Positions 57,855 through 64,000 of a stretch of DNA of 64,000 nucleotides are shown here, piece after piece. The notes beneath the pieces were generated by a model that was not told the origin of the DNA, did no database searches, and saw only the letters and a program-made list of their open reading frames with translations. The translations under genes were made by a program, and so were the position numbers. How positions within the stretch are numbered: position 1 is the first letter of the stretch; the number at the start of each line of letters is the position of its first letter. Origin of the DNA: JANWJE01 sp044326545 (GTDB lineage Bacteria; Chlamydiota; Chlamydiia; Chlamydiales; Parachlamydiaceae); assembly GCA_044326545.1 (NCBI GenBank), contig JBIRBM010000006.1, positions 15,561-79,560 on the forward strand. The letters run 5' to 3'.

Positions 57855-58814
57855 ATGTTAAAAGAACTCGTTGATAAACAGCGTTATTATACTGAACATT
57901 TTTTCTCAACACTTGATTTTCAACCGATTGAAGAGCTTATCCAACTTCTGCTTGATTGTAAAGGGGTCTTGTTTTTTACAGGGGTTGGCAAGAGCGGTCT
58001 TGTGGCGAAAAAAATTGCTTTTACGATGGTTTCTACCGGCACCCGAGCCTTTTACTTATCTCCAACTGATGCGCTGCATGGGGACCTTGGGATGGTCTCC
58101 TCTCAAGATGTGTTTATTATACTGAGTAAAAGCGGCGAAAGCGATGAGTTGATCAATTTAATCCCAGCAATTCGAAATAAGGGGGCGAGGTTAATTGGGG
58201 TGGTCTGCAATCCACATTCTCGGTTAGGCTCTGCTTGCCATATCACCGTTATCCTCCCTTTCAAAAATGAGCTTTGTCCATTTGATATGGCCCCCACAAT
58301 GTCAACAACGGTACAACTTTTATTTGGCGATTTATTGACGATAGCCCTCATGCAGCATAAGAATTTTAGTTTAAATGAGTATGCTCTTAACCATCCATCA
58401 GGAAGAATCGGTAAGAGAATGACGCTCAAAGTTAAAGATTTAATGTTGATGGGCGATCGGATTCCTCTTTGTAAACCAGATGATTATTTGGGTGATGTAT
58501 TGGTTGAATTATCAAATAAGCGTTGCGGCTGTATCATCGCGACAGATGAAAATTTAAGGCTTCTTGGGATTTTTACAGATGGAGACTTAAGGCGAACTCT
58601 GCAAAAAGTGGGAGGAGACGTTTTAAAATTGCGTATGGAGGAGGTCATGAATCGATCTCCCTGTTCAATAGGACCCGATGTATTGGCATGGGAGGCGATG
58701 AAACGAATGGAAAAAGATTATAAAAAACGGATGATGATGCTTCCTGTTGTTGACTCTACATCTAAATTATTAGGTCTTTTGCATTTACATGATCTTGTTG
58801 AAAGTGGGGTTTGA
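57855..58814 (+). CDS. kdsD: Arabinose 5-phosphate isomerase KdsD/KpsF (SIS + two CBS domains)
   Basis: The ATG at 57855 (MLKELVDKQRYYTEHFFSTL) is preferred. In-frame codons upstream are R2 repeat sequence, although ATG 57843 is also possible. The 319-residue protein has the SIS domain (VLFFTGVGKSGLVAKKIAFT, FIILSKSGESDELINLIPAI, CPFDMAPTMSTTVQLLFGDL) and NHPSGRIGKR before two CBS domains (DLMLMGDRIPLCKPDDYLGD; EVMNRSPCSIGPDVLAWEAM). It converts ribulose 5-phosphate to arabinose 5-phosphate for Kdo. The family, order and proximity to lpxK agree with the chlamydial kpsF. Confidence 0.92.
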   Translation: MLKELVDKQRYYTEHFFSTLDFQPIEELIQLLLDCKGVLFFTGVGKSGLVAKKIAFTMVSTGTRAFYLSPTDALHGDLGMVSSQDVFIILSKSGESDELINLIPAIRNKGARLIGVVCNPHSRLGSACHITVILPFKNELCPFDMAPTMSTTVQLLFGDLLTIALMQHKNFSLNEYALNHPSGRIGKRMTLKVKDLMLMGDRIPLCKPDDYLGDVLVELSNKRCGCIIATDENLRLLGIFTDGDLRRTLQKVGGDVLKLRMEEVMNRSPCSIGPDVLAWEAMKRMEKDYKKRMMMLPVVDSTSKLLGLLHLHDLVESGV

Positions 58815-58845
58815 AATGATCTGTCAAGTCCGAGAGGGTAAGTAA

Positions 58846-58891
58846 CGGTTAGCAAATCAATCATCGGATCCAAACATGTTGAACAGGTTCT
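58846..58891. repeat. R3 end fragment between convergent genes
   Basis: TTAGCAAATCAATCATCGGA then TCCAAACATGTTGAACAGGT and TCTTTA is the outer right arm of R3. It lies immediately before the stop of the convergent hypothetical gene. Confidence 0.55.
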
Positions 58892-59461
58892 TTAGTCACC
58901 TTGGCTGCATGCTTCATCGCTGATAAGATTTTTTTTTTTGCTTTGCCAATCCAACAGTTCTTCATATGCTCGCCGATTAAAATAAGGAAAAAACAGCTCA
59001 TTCTTTTTCTTTTTTTCCTTGATTTGCGACATTTTCACACTATTTTTCCCCTTTCCTTCCATTTTAATTGCTCCATCAAAGGGGCTTTTTATCGACATGA
59101 CAATTCCATACAACCTAACATGGGAAAAATAGCTGATCTCCTTTATCGATTCAAAAGGAATCGTCAATATTTTTTTTCCAAAATGATAAAAAGTCACATG
59201 ATCTGACTCTAAAAAAATCAGCTCATCAGGCCTTAATTGTAATTTGGCTAGGCGGCGATAGGGGAGCATCCCTAACGTAATCAGCCCAATACTTGTAAAA
59301 AATAATCCTCCCCCCCATTTATGTAAGCTTTCAATAGGTAAATAAATGCCGCTTAAAACTAAGATGGCAATTCCTAAAGATGCAATTGTACATCCTTTAA
59401 GTAATCTCATTTTGAGTGCATAGGTTGAAACGGAGGAATGGATGATCAAAGAGTCTTTCAT
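58892..59461 (-). CDS. Two-helix membrane protein with PH-like cytoplasmic domain
   Basis: The 189-residue protein has two membrane helices at about residues 22-42 and 48-67 (IASLGIAILVLSGIYLPIES; GGLFFTSIGLITLGMLPYRR). A domain with LRPDELIFLESDHVTFYHFG and ILTIPFESIKEISYFSHVRL follows. This helix-helix-bacterial-PH arrangement is common in small bacterial membrane proteins. A basic tail (EKKKKN, SKKKN) ends it. No Shine-Dalgarno is clear at ATG 59461, and an internal ATG 17 codons later is an alternative. Function unknown. Confidence 0.6.
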   Translation of the reverse strand: MKDSLIIHSSVSTYALKMRLLKGCTIASLGIAILVLSGIYLPIESLHKWGGGLFFTSIGLITLGMLPYRRLAKLQLRPDELIFLESDHVTFYHFGKKILTIPFESIKEISYFSHVRLYGIVMSIKSPFDGAIKMEGKGKNSVKMSQIKEKKKKNELFFPYFNRRAYEELLDWQSKKKNLISDEACSQGD

Positions 59462-59732
59462 GTTGTTATTGACCTATATTTTAACTCGCGTTACCCACCA
59501 AGAGTGCTATTTGAGGTGCGTCAATTCCAAAGACTTTCACTTTGCCCAAATGTGTCTTTTGAGTTTGAATGAGAATATTTCTGTTATAAATTAACCATAA
59601 AGGGATAATTTTAGTACAAAAATCATTCGATAGATTTCGAAGAGGTGAGTATGGCACTGTTAACAAATTAGACAGAGGCCTTTAATAGCAGCTAATCGAA
59701 AGAAAAAAAAGGATGAAGGAGCTCGAAGGACC

Positions 59733-59769
59733 ATATACTCATTGGGACTTTGAGCTTGAATGAGTATAT
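59733..59769. repeat. R2 hairpin with 11-bp perfect outer arms
   Basis: ATATACTCATT (59733-59743) and AATGAGTATAT (59759-59769) enclose GGGACTTTGAGCTTG, the R2 core in inverse orientation. A worn R1/R2 unit lies at 59491-59575. The 59462-59905 gap shows no supported gene. Confidence 0.7.
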
Positions 59770-59905
59770 TACTTGACGCAGTAGACTGAATTTGCTAGTT
59801 TCTGGCATCTTGACACCCTATAGGTTTTTCAAAAATATGGAGAGAGATTTTATAAAAATGAGAGAAAAAATCAGCTGATAAATCATTTAAAATTTGGAGT
59901 GAAAA

Positions 59906-60277
59906 ATGGCTTGTCCAGTATGTCCTACAGCCGGTTTTGTCGGGGGATGGATTGGTGGTTACATCGGAGTAAAAGAATCAGAGAATATTGGCGTAAAACG
60001 TTTAAATACAGCTTGTTCAGCAATTTTGACTAGTATCACGATTATTGGATTAAAGGCATTGTTTAATCTATCCCTTTGCATAGATGGAAAATTTAATTGG
60101 AATAATTTTATTCAGGTTGGTTTGCAAGCTCTTGTCATCGGTGTGATTTACTCCATAGGAGTGAATTACATCTTGAATCACTCTCTTTTTTTCGATTTAA
60201 AAAAAAATGAAGGGGAAATCAACACTCGATCCTCGCCTTGCTGCTGCTCTAAAAGTTCTAAAAAAGCTGAAATTTGA
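59906..60277 (+). CDS. Small membrane protein with Cys-rich ends
   Basis: GGAGTG lies 6 bases before ATG 59906. The 123-residue protein begins with MACPVCPTAGFVGGWIGGYI, has a helix near residues 34-52 (ACSAILTSITIIGLKALFNL) and another near 75-92 (VGLQALVIGVIYSIGVNYIL), and ends with a Cys cluster (SSPCCCSKSSKKAEI). The CPVC motif at the N-terminus and CCC at the C-terminus could bind a metal. No family name can be given. The ExoD-like gene starts 46 bases downstream, so they may be co-transcribed. Confidence 0.65.
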   Translation: MACPVCPTAGFVGGWIGGYIGVKESENIGVKRLNTACSAILTSITIIGLKALFNLSLCIDGKFNWNNFIQVGLQALVIGVIYSIGVNYILNHSLFFDLKKNEGEINTRSSPCCCSKSSKKAEI

Positions 60278-60323
60278 AAGATTCAAAAATAGAAACAGAG
60301 TCCTTTTATTTTTAAAGGGGTGT

Positions 60324-60929
60324 ATGGTGCAATCCTTCGGGCGATCTTCGATTGAGAAAAATCTAGAGACAATTTTACAACAAGTCGATTCTCAGGTTTG
60401 GACTATTGAAGATCTTTTTACTCTTTTAAAAGGAAAAGGATATCCTTTTTTAATCATCCTTTTTAGCCTTCCTTTTTGTCAACCTATTCAAATCCCTGGT
60501 TTTTCAGCTCCTTTCGGGATCGTTTTAGCCTTTATTGGATTAAGGATGATGTTTGGACACCGCATTTGGTGGCCTCAGTCAATTCTGAAAAAAGAAATTT
60601 CTCCTCAGATTTTGAGAAGAGTCGTGAAAAATAGTTTGCGTTTTTTTAAATTTTTACAGCCCTTGCTTCATGAACGCCTCAGTTGGTTATGTCAAAAAGG
60701 TTTGTATCGAATGCATGGAGGTTTCGTTTTTATCGTAGGGGGTTTTCTTGCCCTTCCTCTCCCTATTCCATTCAGTAACCTTTTGGCTGCTTGGGCCCTT
60801 TTTTTGGTAGCACTTGGCATCATTGAAGAAGATGGTGGATGTGTGTGTATTGGCTATCTACTGGGGTTTTCTGAATTATTTTTTCTCCTTTTTTTGATTG
60901 ATTGGCTCCATCAATGGTGGACGATTTAA
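60324..60929 (+). CDS. ExoD-family membrane protein
   Basis: The ATG at 60324 (MVQSFGRSSIEKNLETILQQ) follows AAAGGGG; a longer frame overlaps the preceding gene. The 201-residue protein matches ExoD: LKGKGYPFLIILFSLPFCQP, then GFSAPFGIVLAFIGLRMMFG, WWPQSILKKEIS, then FIVGGFLALPLPIPFSNLLA and LGIIEEDGGCVCIGYLLG. ExoD was first linked to exopolysaccharide production in rhizobia. Its biochemical role is not known. It has four or five membrane helices. Confidence 0.85.
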   Translation: MVQSFGRSSIEKNLETILQQVDSQVWTIEDLFTLLKGKGYPFLIILFSLPFCQPIQIPGFSAPFGIVLAFIGLRMMFGHRIWWPQSILKKEISPQILRRVVKNSLRFFKFLQPLLHERLSWLCQKGLYRMHGGFVFIVGGFLALPLPIPFSNLLAAWALFLVALGIIEEDGGCVCIGYLLGFSELFFLLFLIDWLHQWWTI

Positions 60930-60932
60930 GAC

Positions 60933-60999
60933 ACTCACCTGACGCACCGCGCGAGCTTTCGCTTCAGTGCAAATCGCACTCTTGTTCCGTCGGGTGAGT
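60933..60999. repeat. R1 hairpin after the ExoD-like gene
   Basis: ACTCACCTGACGCACCGCGC and TTCCGTCGGGTGAGT are the two arms (60933 and 60999 ends), with core GAGCTTTCGCTTCAGTGCAA. The TGACG/CGTCG variant is matched in both arms. Confidence 0.7.
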
Positions 61000-61112
61000 C
61001 AACAAATCGGGCAACACGCAAAATATCAACATCTCACCGTATTATTCGATTTGTTAAAATTTTGAATGAGTTTAAATAATAAAAAACGTTATGCTCTTTA
61101 AGGCTGATATAC

Positions 61113-61179
61113 ACTCACCTTACGGACCGGGAACGCTATTTCGGCTGAAGCGAAAGCTTTCGCGGTGCATCAGATGAGT
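61113..61179. repeat. R1 hairpin upstream of nhaD
   Basis: ACTCACCTTACGGACCGGGA and CGGTGCATCAGATGAGT are arms of an R1 unit with core GGCTGAAGCGAAAGCTTTCG. It ends 31 bases before the nhaD start, so it would lie in the nhaD leader or promoter. Confidence 0.65.
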
Positions 61180-61210
61180 ATAAAGCCAAACAGAGGAGAC
61201 CAGATATTTT

Positions 61211-62506
61211 ATGGCCAATTTCGATATGAGCATATTCAATGTATTAATGATCGTAATATTTATTATCGGTTACTTTGCTATTACGATTGAGCATATAACA
61301 AAAATTAACAAAACGTCGATCGCTCTTTTAATGGCAATCATCTGCTGGACTCTGCAGTTGATCAATCCCGCCCACCCCCATGAAAAAAATCTCCATTTTT
61401 TAAGCGAACATTTGGCTAACATCAGCCAAGTCATTTTTTTTCTTTTAGGAGCATTAACGATTGTTGAAATCATTAGTGCTCATAAAGGCTTTCAAATTAT
61501 TTCGAATAAATTTCGTACGCGTTCGAAATGTAAAATGCTTTGGATAATGGGAGGGATTGCCTTTTTTCTCTCTTCAATATTGGACAACTTGACAACGACG
61601 ATTGTGATGGTTACGCTGCTGCGAAAGCTGACAGATAAAGGTGAAGATCGCTTAATGTTGGGAGGAGCTGTTGTGATTGCTGCAAATGCAGGGGGGGCTT
61701 GGACTCCTATTGGAGATGTCACAACAACAATGTTATGGATTGGAGGACAACTTTCTACTGTCTCCGTCATGGAAAATCTCCTTATTCCGAGCATTGCATG
61801 CTTGATCGCCAGTTTAGGAATCTTAAGTTTAAGCTTAAAAGGAGAATTTGCACCTCTAAGCGATAACAAAGAGGATCGATTGGAACCGATGGGGAATGTT
61901 GTGTTTTGGCTAGGGGTGGCCTGTTTGGTTTTTGTTCCTATTTTCAAAGTATTGACAGGGCTTCCCCCTTTTATGGGCATTATTTTGGGACTAGGTGCTA
62001 TGTGGCTTTTCACGGATGTTGTGCATGGAAGCTACGCAGATCGAGAACATCTCTTGGTTCCCAATATCATCACGCGGATTGATGTGGCGGGAGTCTTATT
62101 CTTTTTGGGGATCTTGCTGACTATTGATGCGCTTCATACAGCGCGCTTGCTTGATCAATTATCAATCTGGATGAATCAGACAATTGGAAATTCTGACATG
62201 ATCGCCATTATTATTGGATTAGCCTCCGCAATTGTTGATAATGTCCCATTAGTTGCAGCTGCGATGGGAATGTATGATATGACCCAATTTCCCACAGATT
62301 CAACTTTTTGGGATTTGGTTGCACTTTGTGCCGGAACGGGGGGAAGTATTTTGATTATTGGTTCAGCAGCTGGCGTTGCGTTTATGGGGCTTGAAAAAGT
62401 AGACTTTTTTTGGTACATGCGCCGGATTGGGTTTGCCGCATTAGTGGGATATTTTGTTGGAATTGGGGTATTTAAAATGATCCCGCTTGGCGTATTATCC
62501 TCTTAG
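61211..62506 (+). CDS. nhaD: NhaD-type Na+/H+ antiporter
   Basis: The 431-residue protein has about 11 to 12 membrane helices and NhaD/arsenite-permease superfamily motifs: FFLSSILDNLTTTIVMVTLL, then AANAGGAWTPIGDVTTTMLW, and in the second half GLASAIVDNVPLVAAAMGMY and AGTGGSILIIGSAAGVAFMG. The paired SS.LDN and SA.VDN helices are the ion-binding sites of the family. It exports Na+ in exchange for H+ at the inner membrane. GGAG lies 13 bases before the ATG; the Met five codons later is a possible start. Confidence 0.93.
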   Translation: MANFDMSIFNVLMIVIFIIGYFAITIEHITKINKTSIALLMAIICWTLQLINPAHPHEKNLHFLSEHLANISQVIFFLLGALTIVEIISAHKGFQIISNKFRTRSKCKMLWIMGGIAFFLSSILDNLTTTIVMVTLLRKLTDKGEDRLMLGGAVVIAANAGGAWTPIGDVTTTMLWIGGQLSTVSVMENLLIPSIACLIASLGILSLSLKGEFAPLSDNKEDRLEPMGNVVFWLGVACLVFVPIFKVLTGLPPFMGIILGLGAMWLFTDVVHGSYADREHLLVPNIITRIDVAGVLFFLGILLTIDALHTARLLDQLSIWMNQTIGNSDMIAIIIGLASAIVDNVPLVAAAMGMYDMTQFPTDSTFWDLVALCAGTGGSILIIGSAAGVAFMGLEKVDFFWYMRRIGFAALVGYFVGIGVFKMIPLGVLSS

Positions 62507-62544
62507 AGCTTGTTTACCTGTTTCTAACCCTCTCTTATAATCTA

Positions 62545-62715
62545 TTCAGAATCTTTGATGACGATCCTTTGCTGGTCTAAATCCACTATAAATTCGCAAA
62601 AAAATTTCGCAATATTAAAACATATTCCGAAAATTTTTTGTGAGTTTATAGTGGGTCTTATCCACCGCGAAAGCTTTTCCTTCAGCGCACATCGCCCTCC
62701 CTCTGATTAAGGTGA
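62545..62715. repeat. R3 palindrome followed by an R1 right half
   Basis: AGAATCTTTGATGACGATCC then AAATCCACTATAAATTCGCA is mirrored by AATTTTTTGTGAGTTTATAG then TGGGTCT around AATATTAAAACATATT. The expected outer right arm is replaced by R1 sequence (CCACCGCGAAAGCTTTTCCT to GATTAAGGTGAGT), so one element appears to have inserted into or recombined with the other. Confidence 0.65.
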
Positions 62716-62753
62716 GTTTTAAAGGAAAGACTTTGAGTTTTTAGGAGAGCTTC

Positions 62754-63617
62754 CTATTTCGATCGGCTCACAATCAAAGCAAATACGATATTCCAAGCCA
62801 CAAATATCATGAGGATGAGAGGATGTCGTTTTTCATAAAAGACATTCATCCATTCCGATTTTGGTTGGCCGCTGAGTAATTGTAAGCGGGCTAATGTAAA
62901 TTTAAATTCGGCCTCTTCAATTTGATGATTTTCACTTTGATCTTTTTCTGTCGACCATTTCTCAACTAAATAGCGATCCCATCCTTTTTTCAATTGCTTT
63001 TGTTGAATAGGGGCAGATTGTGAGAGTGGTTCATCTACATATTGACTCACAAGCATATTCTCACTTGGGAAAAGTGATAAATCGGGGGAAGAAACCGTTT
63101 GACCAGTCAGTTGGTTGTCTATGGCAAAAGCGATAGTGATCAAAGGAAGGAGCCAGGCAGCTTGTTTAGCGCCTTCAACTTTTAGCAAAATTAAAATGGT
63201 GATGGTAATCGAAAAAAAAATCCATGCTTGCTCAAAAGGGGGAATATCAAGTAGGAAAACATGAATTCCATCCATGATTTTTTTTAGCATCGACCGTTTA
63301 GCATACACTTGAATTTGATGATAATCGGTTAAAATTAACATTTTCTCATGATCTGGCAGCTGTTCAAACCGTGCTGCAAATCTTTCCATTTTTTTTTCTT
63401 CTCCGTTCCTTTTTTTGACGGGATCAGATGTTCCCATGACATACTCATACAGAAGCATCCGTGAACGTAGTGTAAAATATTCTCCCATAAAAGGTTGAAA
63501 CATATACCAAAGAAGAAGGCTGAAGGCAATGCACAATTGCCCGATTGCCATTAAACGTTGGTGAGTCGGAATGAAGGAGTGTGGAGCTGAATGTTTCATT
63601 AGGTGAGTTGGCATCAT
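62754..63617 (-). CDS. Polytopic membrane protein of unknown function
   Basis: The 287-residue protein starts at ATG 63617 with TTGAG 5 bases upstream. Hydrophobic segments lie near residues 25-42 (LCIAFSLLLWYMFQPFMGEY), 125-145 (AWIFFSITITILILLKVEGA), 150-168 and at the C-terminus (HPLILMIFVAWNIVFALIVS). Between them are soluble loops (KKMERFAARFEQLPDHEKML; SPDLSLFPSENMLVSQYVDE). No motif identifies a family. It stands alone near the right edge. Confidence 0.6.
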   Translation of the reverse strand: MMPTHLMKHSAPHSFIPTHQRLMAIGQLCIAFSLLLWYMFQPFMGEYFTLRSRMLLYEYVMGTSDPVKKRNGEEKKMERFAARFEQLPDHEKMLILTDYHQIQVYAKRSMLKKIMDGIHVFLLDIPPFEQAWIFFSITITILILLKVEGAKQAAWLLPLITIAFAIDNQLTGQTVSSPDLSLFPSENMLVSQYVDEPLSQSAPIQQKQLKKGWDRYLVEKWSTEKDQSENHQIEEAEFKFTLARLQLLSGQPKSEWMNVFYEKRHPLILMIFVAWNIVFALIVSRSK

Positions 63618-63868
63618 TTTATCTCAAAAAAAGGCATTGAAGAAGAGAGTCTAGTCATTGTTTATGTTGAAACTCTGATGATACAAGGGGGGAAACTTTT
63701 TCGCTATTGGTTTATGTTGTTGCTTAAGGCAAATTTAAAAGATCCCATTCCTTTCACTCGATAAGTGGTCAATTCAAAATTTACGCGCAGGACATCAATA
63801 AAAAATAGCGTTTACATCCTTATTTTAAGTGGTTTTAGTCGATGTTTTAATGATTTTACAAAAAGCTG

Positions 63869-63898
63869 TTGCGTAAAATAAGCCTCATTTTATATATT
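63869..63898 (+). promoter_or_regulatory. Possible sigma-70-type promoter near the right edge
   Basis: TTGCGT (63869-63874) and TATATT (63893-63898) are spaced 18 bases apart in AT-rich DNA. The remaining 100 bases hold no start codon with a ribosome binding site, so the transcript would serve a gene beyond the window. The 63618-63868 stretch shows nothing else. Confidence 0.3.
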
Positions 63899-64000
63899 AG
63901 TAACTTCTCACGAACGAAAAGCGAACAACGCGTAACGAATGCGAGAAAAAAGCAGGGCCTTGAGTCACTGTAAGATGTTTTGACAGTATAAGAGAGACAA

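Noticed and set aside
59481..59666. 61-codon minus-strand frame after the PH-like gene
   Set aside because: It is composed of R1/R2 repeat remnants and has no ribosome binding site.

Overview
The window reads as chromosomal DNA of an amoeba-associated (environmental) chlamydia, most likely a Parachlamydiaceae-like member of the Parachlamydiales. Chlamydial gene neighbourhoods support this: tig-clpP-clpX, nrdR-dksA-like-lspA, dxr-rseP, and lpxK, gltP and kdsD close together. A Pom-type putative porin, an F-box protein and a RING-finger membrane protein of eukaryotic style point the same way. The base composition is AT-rich, and the tRNA genes do not encode CCA. Isocitrate dehydrogenase and S-adenosylmethionine synthetase are present, and both are missing from Chlamydia trachomatis, so metabolism looks less reduced than in the animal pathogens. 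The genus cannot be fixed from sequence reading alone.

Layout. 1-2.4 kb: envelope and secreted proteins (Cys-containing secreted protein cut by the left edge, small secreted protein, porin-like protein). 2.4-7.7 kb: rsmD, a zinc-ribbon membrane protein with duplicated domains, a GNAT-like putative effector, a TPR membrane protein and a DMT-family transporter. 7.9-13.3 kb: OmpR-type response regulator, NFACT/RqcH-like protein, metK, an exported glycosyltransferase, and an OB-fold-like tail-anchored protein. 13.3-18.5 kb: NTF2-like and CBS proteins, a GHITM/Bax-inhibitor-like membrane protein, a hypothetical protein, a CBM9-like protein and gcvH. 18.6-24.2 kb: clpX, clpP and tig separated by repeats, then two tRNA-Gly and one tRNA-Ser. 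24.5-28.4 kb: exported flavoprotein, F-box protein, group II intron remnant and dnaB. 29.2-33 kb: Gly/His-rich secreted protein, then a kaiB-histidine kinase operon. 33.3-42.1 kb: RNA modification genes, Ppx/GppA-like phosphatase, lspA, dksA-like, nrdR and rhlE. 42.2-51 kb: two membrane proteins (one with a RING finger), dxr, rseP and an APC transporter fused to a stress-protein domain. 51.3-64 kb: a small secreted protein, gmhA, lpxK, gltP, icd, kdsD, nhaD, an ExoD-like protein and hypotheticals.

The main structure not explained by genes is an unusually dense set of intergenic palindromes. I group them as R1 (ends ACTCACCTTACG / CGTAAGGTGAGT), R2 (TCATTCAAGCTCAAAG), R3 (CTGTTCAGAATCTTTGATC and its complement), R4 (single elements of 106-195 bp with 14-20 bp perfect terminal inverted repeats) and R5 (GGCTTTG...AGCCCAAAGG...ACAGGTTCT). 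They resemble non-autonomous mobile elements or REP-like hairpins. They fill most gaps between genes, split the clp region, and in places supply stop codons. No transposase gene, CRISPR array or rRNA gene was seen.

The most interesting protein-coding items are the KaiB-PAS/GAF kinase pair without KaiC, the GHITM-like protein that has lost both conserved acidic residues, the RING and F-box proteins, and the GNAT-like gene whose ribosome binding site lies inside a perfect hairpin.
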